64,000 bases of DNA from Fusibacter tunisiensis (lineage in GTDB: Bacteria; Bacillota; Clostridia; Peptostreptococcales; Acidaminobacteraceae): contig NZ_JAFBDT010000003.1 in NCBI RefSeq assembly GCF_016908355.1, positions 124,001 through 188,000 on the forward strand, written 5' to 3'. Position numbers and translations under genes: made by a program. Positions 34,381-43,251 of this stretch are shown in pieces. The notes under the pieces were generated by a model. The model made no database searches and had not been told where the DNA came from. It was given only the letters and a program-made list of their open reading frames with translations. Each line of letters begins with the position of its first letter. Position 1 is the first letter of the stretch.

Positions 34381-34402
34381 TGTAATGTTTTTAACCGAGC
34401 AT

Positions 34403-36211
34403 CTAAAGCTGACTTTCTAAAATACGGTTTAGTATCATGAGTGCTTGCTCAACAGTTGCTGTATCTTGAGGGCTGACTTTTCCATTTCCAGTCCCTGATA
34501 AAATGCCATTTGATTTGGCCAAGTAGATACTTTCAAGTGCCCAATCTGATGGACGATCTGCAGTGTATTCTAAAGTATAAGATTTGGACTTTATTTTTTG
34601 ACCGTCTGAATTGTAGGCATCAATTGTGAGGGTATTTTCTCCGATTTTAAGTTTTTCAGAATTTAGTGTATAGGTATAGGGAATTTCGTTACGCTCAGCA
34701 ATTTGATTTCCATTAAGTGTATAAATGACTTTCGCTTCTAGTGAATCGGGGAGAATCGTGTAAGTTTTAAAAGCATAAGTTTCTTGTTCGGGCAAATGAA
34801 TTGTAACGTTAGATGCAAGTTTTCCAAATATGGATTCTGATGTTGCGCCATGTTGGCTCAAGAATTGATTGTTTGATACAATTGAGTTATAAAGTTCATT
34901 TATAGTTTCGTTTTCATAGAGTGCATAAGAGTTATTCTTAGTTACATTATCGTCTGTATTAAAGTAAAACATAGCTTTAACCTGTGGGTATTTGAGCGGA
35001 ATATAGTCGTAAGCACGCCTTAATTGAACTTTCGCCCAGTTTGTAAAATCTTCATCAGCCATTTTTGAGTAATGGGCAATCCCATTTTCTGAAAGCATGA
35101 TGGGCTTTCGATCGCCAAACAATTCTATAATAGACCTTACCTTACTAAGTGGATTGGCTTTAGAACCTGTAAAATATTGATTGTCAATGGACTCTTGCAA
35201 TGAGCCCCAATCTGTCTTTGTGCCATGATAATAGAAGGTATAGGAACTCATTCCAACCCAATCAACATAAGCATCGCCTGGATAATAATCCATTAAATCT
35301 CTTGTAGAATCTGAAATTTCATTTGGAGACCAAACGATGATGGCATTTGGGGCTTGTTTTCTGATTTCTGTTGCAAGGTATTTGAAGTTTTCGACAAAGC
35401 CTTTTGCATCTTCAAAACCTTCAGCTATATTGAACTCACCGGCATACCGGACAAAAACAGGTAGGTCAAGGCTTTTAATATAGGCAGCAGTTCTTTGGAT
35501 ATAATCTTTATGAACTGACATATCATCGTAAACTTCATAAGCATTCCATGCGAGCATGATACCAGTATTAGAAGCTTTTGCGTGTTCAAAATAGTGGTTA
35601 AAATCGGTTATTTCAGTTCCAAATTCTAAATAAATTAAGTGATGACTGTCTTTTTTGGGAAAATGTGATGCGATTTTTGTACGATCATAACCCAATATGC
35701 GAGGATCTCGATCATAAGTAGCACCGAAGTAAACACCGTGTGTGGGTTCGCCCTTGGCGCCATAATAGGGGTCTGTATCATTTACAGGACGTTCCATATA
35801 TAAATCTAAATCTACAGATAGATTTATGATTTTGGCCTCTGCTCCCAATCGTGCAAATTGGTCCCATTCACCTTTTTCTTCTAGAATTGTAGCATAATAA
35901 ATATAACGTTTAAGGGTTTCAACTGCACTGTCATAATCCAGCAATTCTTCGTATGCTTCAGCAATAAACAGATAACGTGGGGTGACAATACCGAGTTTTT
36001 GAGAGTTGTCATCAGACCAATCGTCAAATAGGGCGATGATTGCTTCCCAATTTTCAATTTGTGCATGGAGATTATCGCCTGAACGTAATGCGTCCTCAGT
36101 TTTAATTAGGGTCCAAAATGCTGAAGGAATTTTTTCTTCAGCATGAACAATTGATCCCATACTTGTGCCAACGAGAACACTGATTAATAATAGTGCTATG
36201 ATTTTTTTCAT
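34403..36211 (-). CDS. GH26-like glycoside hydrolase with C-terminal S-layer homology repeat
   Basis: 602 residues, secreted. Signal peptide (1-24), a helical N-terminal region (about 30-135, TPR-like), then a TIM-barrel glycosidase of GH26/mannanase type: probable acid/base Glu259 in 'FVRYAGEFN' and nucleophile Glu375 in 'IMLSENGIAHYS'. An Ig-like strand region (about 465-548) and a single SLH motif, 'DWALESIYLAKSNGILSGTG' through 'VEQALMILNRI' (550-600), follow. It should cut mannan-like or other beta-glycans while held to the wall. GGAGG ribosome site. Divergent from the serpin gene. Confidence 0.75.
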   Translation of the reverse strand: MKKIIALLLISVLVGTSMGSIVHAEEKIPSAFWTLIKTEDALRSGDNLHAQIENWEAIIALFDDWSDDNSQKLGIVTPRYLFIAEAYEELLDYDSAVETLKRYIYYATILEEKGEWDQFARLGAEAKIINLSVDLDLYMERPVNDTDPYYGAKGEPTHGVYFGATYDRDPRILGYDRTKIASHFPKKDSHHLIYLEFGTEITDFNHYFEHAKASNTGIMLAWNAYEVYDDMSVHKDYIQRTAAYIKSLDLPVFVRYAGEFNIAEGFEDAKGFVENFKYLATEIRKQAPNAIIVWSPNEISDSTRDLMDYYPGDAYVDWVGMSSYTFYYHGTKTDWGSLQESIDNQYFTGSKANPLSKVRSIIELFGDRKPIMLSENGIAHYSKMADEDFTNWAKVQLRRAYDYIPLKYPQVKAMFYFNTDDNVTKNNSYALYENETINELYNSIVSNNQFLSQHGATSESIFGKLASNVTIHLPEQETYAFKTYTILPDSLEAKVIYTLNGNQIAERNEIPYTYTLNSEKLKIGENTLTIDAYNSDGQKIKSKSYTLEYTADRPSDWALESIYLAKSNGILSGTGNGKVSPQDTATVEQALMILNRILESQL

Positions 36212-36332
36212 ATGTGCCTCCGTAAGAGTTTTATATTACAATCTTAATTAGTTTACAATAGAATCAATGGAATTACAAATTGGAACTTTTTCAGGTAAAT
36301 TACGTCATAGAATTAAAGAGAGGTGACATGAT

Positions 36333-37562
36333 ATGCAATTAAAGAAAAGGATAGTCATTTTTTTGAGTTTGAGTCTGATTTTAACTGCATGCAAGGGGAC
36401 AGATGTCAATTTGAGTCAAACACAAGTAGTGTCTCAATCGGTTTTTAAAAATAGCAGTCAAGTTGAGGCAGAATTTTTTGAACATTATAAAGCGGATAAG
36501 ACAGCAAATTGGATTCTAGGATTAGAAGTGCTGAAACTATTGGATCAACAAGAAAACGTGCTTATTTCCCCTGTAAGCTTATCCATTGCACTTGCTATGC
36601 TACAAAATGGTGCTTCAGGTGTAACGCAAGAAGAAATTCTGAATATTCTTCACAGATCCGATTCAGCTATGGTGAATCAGTATTATAATACGCTTTCATC
36701 AATTTTTGAAGAGGTCGAATCTCTTGAAGTTGGCAATAGCCTATGGATTAAGGAGGGTATTGAGCCTAAGATTGATTTTGTTGATCAGTTAAAGGCAAAT
36801 TTTGATGCAGAAGTTCATGTTGCTAATTTTAACGATGTTGCAACACTTGAGGCTATTAATCAGTGGATTGAAAGAGAAACAAAGGGCATGCTGAAAGATA
36901 CGCTTGGTGAAATTGATGCCCGAGACATTGCTTTTCTAATAAATACAATTTATTTAAAGGGTGAATGGGAATACCCTTTTGAAGCAAACGCTACTAAAGA
37001 AAGTCTGTTTACGCTGTTTGATGGGCGTCAAATCGATGTTGAAATGATGCACATGCGAGAAAATCTTAATTATGCAGAAACGGAGTGGGCACAGATTGCA
37101 GAATTTCCATATACCAATGGTTTAACCATGCGGGTAATTCTGCCCAAGACGGATGTAGAATCTGCACTAGCAGCGGTTGATTTAAACTTAGTTCCATACA
37201 AATTAGAAGATTTGAATGTGTCCATGCCAAAGTTTGAGTATGAAGTAAAAAACGCATTGACTGAGGTTTTAAAGGAAATGGGAATGGTCCAAGCATTTGA
37301 TCCTTATGGTGCTGAGTTTCAGTCTATGATTGATTTGAGGGACGAAAATGTTTATATAGGGAATATTTTTCAACATACTAAAATCATCAATGATGAAAAA
37401 GGTACAGAAGCTGCAGCGGCAACAGTTGTTGAAATTGAAGCGACGAGTGCTGAATTTGAGGAACAACCGATTAACTTTCATATGAATAAACCTTTTATTT
37501 ATGTAATTGAAGAAAATGTTTCAGGCGTTCCTATGTTCATGGGAATCGTGTATAAACCCTAA
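36333..37562 (+). CDS. serpin family lipoprotein (serine protease inhibitor)
   Basis: 409 residues. Lipobox 'LILTAC' puts Cys20 as the lipidated residue, so it is held on the outer face of the membrane. Complete serpin fold: 'NVLISPVSLSIALAMLQNGA', 'NTIYLKGEWEYPF', then hinge and reactive loop 'GTEAAAATVVEIEATSAEFE' and the C-terminal 'FIYVIEENVSGVPMFMGIV'. The flexible Ala-rich hinge suggests an inhibitory serpin; the scissile bond cannot be placed with certainty. GAGAGGTGA ribosome site. It ends two bases before a 67-bp palindrome. Confidence 0.92.
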   Translation: MQLKKRIVIFLSLSLILTACKGTDVNLSQTQVVSQSVFKNSSQVEAEFFEHYKADKTANWILGLEVLKLLDQQENVLISPVSLSIALAMLQNGASGVTQEEILNILHRSDSAMVNQYYNTLSSIFEEVESLEVGNSLWIKEGIEPKIDFVDQLKANFDAEVHVANFNDVATLEAINQWIERETKGMLKDTLGEIDARDIAFLINTIYLKGEWEYPFEANATKESLFTLFDGRQIDVEMMHMRENLNYAETEWAQIAEFPYTNGLTMRVILPKTDVESALAAVDLNLVPYKLEDLNVSMPKFEYEVKNALTEVLKEMGMVQAFDPYGAEFQSMIDLRDENVYIGNIFQHTKIINDEKGTEAAAATVVEIEATSAEFEEQPINFHMNKPFIYVIEENVSGVPMFMGIVYKP

Positions 37563-37564
37563 AC

Positions 37565-37631
37565 TTACCAAATCGGCAATGGGGACGGAGGAAAAGTCAT
37601 TTTTCCTCCGTCCCCATTGCCGATTTGGTAA
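37565..37631. repeat. 67-bp perfect palindrome containing the GGGGACGG repeat core
   Basis: Two 31-base arms (37565-37595 and 37601-37631) are exact inverted copies with a 5-base loop (GTCAT). Each arm is TTACCAAATCGGCAAT plus the core GGGGACGGAGGAAAA shared with the elements at 11903 and 13176. It lies between the serpin stop and the end of the leftward XRE gene, and can act as a hairpin on both strands. The outer 16 bases are not shared with the other copies. Confidence 0.95.
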
Positions 37632-37830
37632 TTTCATATTCCAGTATATCCCCTGGTTGACACTCCAGGGCTTTGCAAATGGCTTCCAAAGTTGAAAAAC
37701 GAATGGCTTTGGCTTTGCCATTTTTTAGTATGGAGAGATTGGACATGGTAATGCCCACTTTTTCAGTTAGCTCAGTGACACTCATTTTACGTTTGGCGAG
37801 CATGACATCCAGATTAACGATAATTGGCAT
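37597..37830 (-). CDS. XRE-family transcriptional regulator (YozG/HTH_26 type)
   Basis: 77 residues as read. The first 66 or so are a single Cro/C1-type helix-turn-helix: 'MLAKRKMSVTELTEKVGITM' then 'SNLSILKNGKAKAIRFSTLE' and 'AICKALECQPGDILEYE', the usual full length of this family. The last 11 residues ('ITKSAMGTEEK') come from the palindromic repeat, so the natural end was probably just after 'EYE'. Pairs with the DUF2975 membrane gene 10 bases upstream, a very common gene pair. AAAGGAGGG ribosome site. Confidence 0.85.
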   Translation of the reverse strand: MPIIVNLDVMLAKRKMSVTELTEKVGITMSNLSILKNGKAKAIRFSTLEAICKALECQPGDILEYEITKSAMGTEEK

Positions 37831-37840
37831 AAGCCCTCCT

Positions 37841-38323
37841 TTAAATGGTTAACTCATTTTCGGATTTGTAGTTAATGGCTTCTTCTAACAAGGATTGTAA
37901 AATTGCAGCAAAAAAACCAATAACAAGTGGCGAAAAAATCATTACAATCCCAACAAGGATAATTCCAGGGGCATCATCAAAAGCCCCTAATATATAGAAA
38001 AACGGAAGCATAATAAGATAGAGAAGACTAATCCCATAAGCCGAAATTTTTATTTTTTTAAGTGCAATTACAGATAAGGACGAAAAGGCTATACGGTCTT
38101 GAATATAGGTGAGTAGTTTATTTGATTGGATGAGTGCGTAGTAAAAAGGAACAGAGGTGCTGTATAGAATTAAAAGAACACCATATATTTGAAGGGAATA
38201 TTCAGGATGATAATTAAGGATTTCACGTGCAAGACTTGGTATTCCCAAAACTGCTAAAATAGAGACCAGTGTACCTAAGATTAGAAGGACAAACCTGAGA
38301 AAAAGAATCGTTTTAGTTTGCAT
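37841..38323 (-). CDS. DUF2975 family membrane protein
   Basis: 160 residues with four transmembrane helices spaced as in DUF2975, ending in a short acidic tail ('SLLEEAINYKSENELTI'). The family is almost always next to a YozG-like XRE regulator, as here (10 bases, same direction). Function unknown; the membrane protein may be the target or sensor for the regulator. GAGGTT ribosome site. Confidence 0.8.
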   Translation of the reverse strand: MQTKTILFLRFVLLILGTLVSILAVLGIPSLAREILNYHPEYSLQIYGVLLILYSTSVPFYYALIQSNKLLTYIQDRIAFSSLSVIALKKIKISAYGISLLYLIMLPFFYILGAFDDAPGIILVGIVMIFSPLVIGFFAAILQSLLEEAINYKSENELTI

Positions 38324-38446
38324 AGTGAACCTCGTTTCAATTTAGTAGTTACATAGTATCATATCATTTATCGATTATCAATAAATAGAATTTGAAAATT
38401 ATGCTTAAAGTGCTAAAATGAGATGAGTACATTTCAAGGGGGTAAA

Positions 38447-39550
38447 ATGGAACTGATTGCACTGTCAATTATTATTGGTATATGTCTTGGAAAAATTACA
38501 TTTAAAGGCATTAAACTGGGAAATTCGGCGGTTTTATTTGTTGGTCTTAGCCTTAGTTATTTATTGGGAATGCTCGGGCAACAAACAGTGACGATTTCAA
38601 ATGATTTGTTTGATTTGAGCCTCATTGCTTTTATAAGCGCTGTGGGATTAATGGCTTCGCGAAGTATAAAACCCATCATTCGAACCTATGGTCTAAAATT
38701 CATAGTACAAGCATTTATTATAACAGGTGCAGGTGCATTAACCACTTATATCTTTTTATATTTTTCAATGGGCATGGAAGGCGAAATCATAGGGTCATAT
38801 GTAGGTGCGCTCACAAGTTCTCCAGGATTGGCTGCAGCTCTTGAAATTGGTGGTCAAAGCGGGAAAAACTTGGATGCAGCAATTGGACTTGGGTATGCAA
38901 TTGCATACGTTCCAGGCGTCCTAATGGTCGTCTTGTTTGTTCAAATTATTGCTAGACGTTCTGATTTTGAGATGAATTCCGTCATCAGTAAGGCTTATCA
39001 CTCCGTCGAGCTAGAAAAGAAGAGCCCGTCATTTAATATCTTACTCTATATTTTTGTAATTTTATTGGGCTTAATGATTGGTGGCATAACAGTGCCTTTG
39101 CCAGCTGGGAACTCATTTACACTGGGGATAACAGGTGGAACGTTATTGAGTGCACTAATTTTAGGCGGCTTAAATGAACGCTTTATTTTTTCTGATTCGG
39201 TATTAAAAGTGATTCGTGATTTAGGGCTCAATGGATTTTTGGCAATTGTTGGGTTGAAATATGGCTATCACGCAATAGAAGCTGTTGGAACTGTAGGGTT
39301 AAAACTTTTGGGTATAGGAATTGTAACAGGTTTGGCAAGTATTATAATGGGGTATTTGGTGGGTAAATATTTACTAAAACTCCCGGTCCCCATTTTAATT
39401 GGAAGCCTTTGTGGTGGTATGACCAGCACGCCAGGATTGGCAGCGGCAATTGATTCATTTGAAAGCAGTCAAGTGGCAGCAGGGTATGGGGCCGCTTATC
39501 CATTTGCTCTAATTAATATGATTTTAATGACGCAATTTTTGCTGAATTAA
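38447..39550 (+). CDS. AspT/YidE-like membrane transporter
   Basis: 367 residues, about ten transmembrane helices in two homologous halves. Each half carries the substrate-cavity motif, 'GALTSSPGLAAALE' and 'GGMTSTPGLAAAID', diagnostic of the aspartate:alanine exchanger (AAEx) superfamily. The usual middle TrkA_C domains of AspT are missing, so this is the compact form; substrate unknown. Start at ATG 38447 behind AAGGGGG. 23 bases before the OYE gene, so possibly one operon. Confidence 0.75.
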   Translation: MELIALSIIIGICLGKITFKGIKLGNSAVLFVGLSLSYLLGMLGQQTVTISNDLFDLSLIAFISAVGLMASRSIKPIIRTYGLKFIVQAFIITGAGALTTYIFLYFSMGMEGEIIGSYVGALTSSPGLAAALEIGGQSGKNLDAAIGLGYAIAYVPGVLMVVLFVQIIARRSDFEMNSVISKAYHSVELEKKSPSFNILLYIFVILLGLMIGGITVPLPAGNSFTLGITGGTLLSALILGGLNERFIFSDSVLKVIRDLGLNGFLAIVGLKYGYHAIEAVGTVGLKLLGIGIVTGLASIIMGYLVGKYLLKLPVPILIGSLCGGMTSTPGLAAAIDSFESSQVAAGYGAAYPFALINMILMTQFLLN

Positions 39551-39573
39551 CACGTTAAAAAGAAAGGATTTAT

Positions 39574-40689
39574 ATGAGAAAAGAATTGTTTGCACCTTAT
39601 CAATTGAATACACACGTGACCCTTAGAAACAGGTTTGTAATGGCACCAATGACCACATGGAGTGGCAACTTGGATGGCAGTATATCAGAAGCAGAACTGA
39701 CATATTATCTGGAAAGAAGCCACGGTGTTGGGATGGTCATAACGGCAACCACATTTATGGAAACTTATGGGAAAGGTTTTGATAGACAATTTTATGGGGG
39801 AACAGACGCGATGATCCCGTCATTGAAATCTCTTTCTGAAGCCATTAAGTCGGGTGGTGCAAAAGCTATACTTCAGGTATTTCATGCAGGACGGAAAGGT
39901 AATCCAAGTGATATGCCAGATGGTTTAACCAGGAGTGCTTCAGATGTACCGGCAAAACGGGAGGCTAACAACACACCAAAGGCAATGACACAAGCTGAGA
40001 TTGAAAATACCTTTTCAGAATTTAAAAACATTGTAAAACGGGCTTTTAAAGCAGGATTTGACGGAATTGAAATTCATGGGGCCAACACCTACTTAATTCA
40101 GCAATTTTTTTCACCACATTCAAATAGGCGACAAGACAAATGGGGCGGTTCATTAGAAAATCGGCTTAAATTTCCGATGGCTGTGGTTAATGCATGTATA
40201 GAGGCTCGTGAAGAAATTGATTCAGATGATTTTATAATTGGCTATCGTTTTTCCCCAGAAGAAAATTCCGAACCGGGTATTTCAATTGATGAAACTGAAA
40301 AATTGGTTGATGCGCTTTGTAAAACAAAACTTGACTATTTGCATATTTCTTTAGGCCAGTTCGACCAGACATCCATTAGAAACCAATCTGAGGATGTTCC
40401 GGTTCTAAAGAAAATTGCTTCAGTGATTCAGGGGAGAAAACCATTTATAGGCGTAGGCAGTGTATATAGCCTTGAAAACGCATTTGAAACCCTTGAATTA
40501 GGGGCCGACTTGGTTGCTTTAGGTCGGCAACTGATTATAGATTCAAAGACGATTGAAAAGTGGGGTCAAGGACAAATGGCCGAAAGATATTATACGGATA
40601 ATCATCATGAGGCGCAGTCTATCCCCAAAGGGCTCCATGAAAAAATCTTAAGTATTCCAGAGTGGTTTCCAAAAAAAGGAGATGATTGA
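39574..40689 (+). CDS. NADH-dependent flavin oxidoreductase (old yellow enzyme family)
   Basis: 371 residues. FMN-binding TIM barrel of the OYE/NemA class: 'LRNRFVMAPMTTWSGNLDGS', 'QVFHAGRKG' (His near the substrate), 'IEIHGANTYLIQQFFSPHSN', 'RRQDKWGGSLENRLKF', and phosphate-binding 'GVGSVYSLENAFETLELGAD' and 'VALGRQLI'. It lacks the FeS/FAD extension of 2,4-dienoyl-CoA reductases. Reduces activated alkenes. AAAGGA ribosome site. One base before the start of the radical SAM gene. Confidence 0.92.
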   Translation: MRKELFAPYQLNTHVTLRNRFVMAPMTTWSGNLDGSISEAELTYYLERSHGVGMVITATTFMETYGKGFDRQFYGGTDAMIPSLKSLSEAIKSGGAKAILQVFHAGRKGNPSDMPDGLTRSASDVPAKREANNTPKAMTQAEIENTFSEFKNIVKRAFKAGFDGIEIHGANTYLIQQFFSPHSNRRQDKWGGSLENRLKFPMAVVNACIEAREEIDSDDFIIGYRFSPEENSEPGISIDETEKLVDALCKTKLDYLHISLGQFDQTSIRNQSEDVPVLKKIASVIQGRKPFIGVGSVYSLENAFETLELGADLVALGRQLIIDSKTIEKWGQGQMAERYYTDNHHEAQSIPKGLHEKILSIPEWFPKKGDD

Positions 40690-40690
40690 A

Positions 40691-41617
40691 ATGCAACCTG
40701 ATTTTATATACGGTCCAGTGCCCTCAAGACGACTTGGAATTTCTCTGGGCGTTAGTCCCATTCCTAAAAAAACATGTAATTATGCATGCGTTTATTGTCA
40801 ATTGGGCAGAACCAATCCAATGACCAATACGCGAAAGATGTTCTTTAAGGTGCAAGAGATTTTAAATGAGTTTGATTACGTTTTGAGTAAAGACATTCAT
40901 TTTGATGTGGTTACAATTGTTGGAGAAGGCGAACCAACCCTATATTTAGGATTAGACCAGTTGATTCGAGGCATCAAGTCAAGAACAGATAAACCTGTTG
41001 CCGTAATCACAAATGGGGCACTTCTTTATGAGGACTCAGTAAAAGAAGCCCTAATGGAAGCTGATATTGTCCTTCCTTCATTTGACGCACCAGATGAAAC
41101 CCTGTTCAAACAAATTAATAGACCACATGGTGACCTGAAGTATCATCGTGTTTTAGAGGGCTTAAGTGAGTTTTCTAAACAATTTAAGGGTGAGTTGTGG
41201 ATTGAAATTATGTTTGTAAAAGGGATGAACGATACAGACGAAGCACTTGAAGCTTTTAAGAAACAATTGGGAAAAATACAGTATAATAGACTTTATATTA
41301 ACACACCCGTTAGACCGCCTTGTGAAGAAACTGCCGTAGCGGTATCAATGGAAAGAATAGAGGAAATTAGCCAAAAACTTGGAGGTCTATCTATTGATTT
41401 CCTGGTATCAGAAGGGTTCTCAAGCAACATTGAAGACGATTTATTGGCCATAAAGAGTATTATTAAAAGGCATCCTATGAATCAATACGAAATTCAAAGT
41501 TTTCTGGACCATCGAAATTGTAAAGAAGCCTACAAAGTCATAAAAGACCTTAAAGCGTCTAAAGATGTAAAAATAAAGAGTTATAGAGGGTATGATACGT
41601 ATCAGATCAAAGTATAA
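40691..41617 (+). CDS. radical SAM protein
   Basis: 308 residues. [4Fe-4S]/SAM motif CX3CX2C at Cys29, Cys33, Cys36 ('KTCNYACVYCQLG') after 'YGPVPSRRLGISLGVSPIP', a block shared by a widespread group of uncharacterised radical SAM proteins (COG0731/WYBUTOSINE-like). 'GEGEPTLY' is the GGE-type motif. A winged-helix-like end (about 250-305) follows. I use the ATG 40691: GGAG is 9 bases upstream, while the in-frame ATG at 40682 abuts it. Function unknown. Confidence 0.85.
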   Translation: MQPDFIYGPVPSRRLGISLGVSPIPKKTCNYACVYCQLGRTNPMTNTRKMFFKVQEILNEFDYVLSKDIHFDVVTIVGEGEPTLYLGLDQLIRGIKSRTDKPVAVITNGALLYEDSVKEALMEADIVLPSFDAPDETLFKQINRPHGDLKYHRVLEGLSEFSKQFKGELWIEIMFVKGMNDTDEALEAFKKQLGKIQYNRLYINTPVRPPCEETAVAVSMERIEEISQKLGGLSIDFLVSEGFSSNIEDDLLAIKSIIKRHPMNQYEIQSFLDHRNCKEAYKVIKDLKASKDVKIKSYRGYDTYQIKV

Positions 41618-41626
41618 GTTATTTAG

Positions 41627-41662
41627 ATTACAGTCCATCAAATTTGGGCTGTAATTTTTTTT
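41627..41662 (+). terminator. terminator after the radical SAM gene
   Basis: ATTACAGTCC (41627-41636) pairs with GGGCTGTAAT (41646-41655, with a G-T pair), followed by eight or more Ts. Confidence 0.85.
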
Positions 41663-41671
41663 TGAAAACAC

Positions 41672-41700
41672 TTGACAGAAAAATACACGAGTGTTATTAT
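41672..41700 (+). promoter_or_regulatory. promoter of the peroxiredoxin gene
   Basis: Perfect TTGACA (41672-41677), 17-base spacer, TATTAT (41695-41700). No PerR-type palindrome is obvious around it. Confidence 0.75.
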
Positions 41701-41755
41701 CATTTTGTACTCATTACAACTTAAAAATAAAAACATATTATTAGGAGGCAAAATT

Positions 41756-42415
41756 ATGGAACACTCAAAACTACCTTTACTTGGAGATGCTTTTCCGTCA
41801 ATGGAAGTAAAAACAACACATGGTACACTTAAACTCCCTGAAGATTTGAAAGGCAAATGGTTTGTACTTTTTAGTCATCCAGGAGATTTTACACCGGTTT
41901 GTACAACAGAATTTATTTCATTTGCAAAGCGAAATGATGACTTTAAAAAATTAAATGCTGAACTAATTGGCCTTTCTGTGGATCAAGTGTTTTCACATAT
42001 AAAATGGGTAGACTGGATTAATGAGAATACCGATACAACAATTCCATTTCCAGTTATTGCAGATGAACTTGGACAAGTAGCGACAACACTTGGTATGCTC
42101 CATCCTGGGAAAGGTACAAATACAGTGAGAGCGGTATTTATTGTAGACCCTAAAGGCAACTTAAGACTTATGATGTACTACCCACAAGAAATTGGTAGAA
42201 GTGTGGATGAAGTGCTAAGAGCTCTAAATGCCCTTCAAGTTGCAGACAAACATGGTGTTGCGATGCCTGAAAACTATCCAAATAATTCTTGGCTTGGATC
42301 AGATGTAATTGTTCCGCCAGCATCAACTGAAGCTATGAAAGCAGAGCGTTTGGCAGATGCAAAAGCAGGTAAAATTATATGTAAAGATTGGTGGTTATGT
42401 CATAAATCACTTTAA
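41756..42415 (+). CDS. Prx6-type peroxiredoxin
   Basis: 219 residues. Reduces peroxides with peroxidatic Cys49 in '[13 protein letters not shown]'. The long C-terminal dimer domain with '[20 protein letters not shown]' marks the Prx6 (archaeal-type) group, and two more cysteines at 209 and 215 ('CKDWWLC') can act as resolving residues. AGGAGG ribosome site sets the start; an upstream ORF extension is not real. Single gene with strong promoter and terminator. Confidence 0.93.
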   Translation: MEHSKLPLLGDAFPSMEVKTTHGTLKLPEDLKGKWFVLFSHPGDFTPVCTTEFISFAKRNDDFKKLNAELIGLSVDQVFSHIKWVDWINENTDTTIPFPVIADELGQVATTLGMLHPGKGTNTVRAVFIVDPKGNLRLMMYYPQEIGRSVDEVLRALNALQVADKHGVAMPENYPNNSWLGSDVIVPPASTEAMKAERLADAKAGKIICKDWWLCHKSL

Positions 42416-42421
42416 AAAATT

Positions 42422-42466
42422 AGGCCCATATTGGCATCTAATCAGATGTCAATATGGGCCTTTATT
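42422..42466. terminator. bidirectional terminator
   Basis: AGGCCCATATTG (42422-42433) plus CATCT pairs with AGATGTCAATATGGGCCT (42444-42461), then TTATTT. Confidence 0.85.
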
Positions 42467-42897
42467 TATAGTGATTTTCCACAAGATTTACAAAATTTTG
42501 AATCTTCATCATTTAGAGTCGTGCAATTTTGACATCTGATTTTAATGCTTTCCTTTTTAGTGTTGAGCGTTGTTTCATCCAAAGCATCTTGTACCATACT
42601 GCCGGCCATTGACGTCCATGGACGTAAATCTTCTCTTGCCTTTTCAGGATCAAGGACCAGTCCAGATCCTGCAGTGCCCCTCGCTGCAAGGATGCGCATA
42701 AAATTACCACCAGCGATCATGAGAATGCCTACAAAAGGTCGAATCATAAAACCAAACGGATTGCCGGTGTTGAAGAAAGAATTCGGGTTAAGAAATACTA
42801 AAAAGGTGGAGAGGAATAGGAGCATACCAATTCCTGTTAGTATTACGCCAGCCATATAGAGTGTTTTGCGTTCTGATGAAATTTGTTTTTTTGACAT
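42466..42897 (-). CDS. small membrane protein with zinc ribbon
   Basis: 143 residues: two transmembrane helices (about 14-36 and 50-70), a polar linker, then a C-terminal zinc ribbon with two CxxC pairs, 'IRCQNCTTLNDEDSKFCKSCG'. Zinc-ribbon tails of this type are common in Firmicutes membrane proteins with no assigned role. GGAGGT ribosome site. Confidence 0.7.
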   Translation of the reverse strand: MSKKQISSERKTLYMAGVILTGIGMLLFLSTFLVFLNPNSFFNTGNPFGFMIRPFVGILMIAGGNFMRILAARGTAGSGLVLDPEKAREDLRPWTSMAGSMVQDALDETTLNTKKESIKIRCQNCTTLNDEDSKFCKSCGKSL

Positions 42898-42936
42898 GTG
42901 TGAGACCTCCTTTTGTTTATTTTATCACAAATAATC

Positions 42937-43165
42937 TGTGGCATACTATCTATAAAAGAGAAAAGAGACAAGCAAGCAGAGGGTCGATATCAAAGAAATC
43001 AACTTATGACCAAATTGCCTCAAAAAGAAAAAAGTCGGATTTTAGAATTAGAGACTAAGATTTATAACGCTATTGGGAAATAAAGTTGAAAATAGCATCA
43101 ACAGTAATAGACTGCTGAACCTCATGGCTAATGTCACCTATGTCCATGAGAATATTATGGTTTAA
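42937..43165 (+). other. possible frameshifted gene fragment
   Basis: In the 354-base gap before the GGDEF gene, one frame reads to 43082 ('MTKLPQKEKSRILELETKIY' from 43005) and a second continues from about 43070 ('NKVENSINSNRLLNLMANVT' to 'YVHENIMV', stop 43163-43165). Together they look like the helical end of a broken protein, but I recognise no family and there is no convincing start. The rest of the gap shows nothing beyond AT-rich sequence. Confidence 0.25.
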
Positions 43166-43251
43166 TGATACCAAATACTTCCTAAAATGAAACAAATGAT
43201 GTAAAATATTAAATAAATGTCGTAAACACTTTAAAGTGATTGGAGATCAGC

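Noticed and set aside
42861-43058. 65-codon plus-strand frame across the start of the zinc-ribbon gene
   Set aside because: Begins antisense to the 5' end of a real gene, has no ribosome site, and its product is lysine-rich with no pattern.
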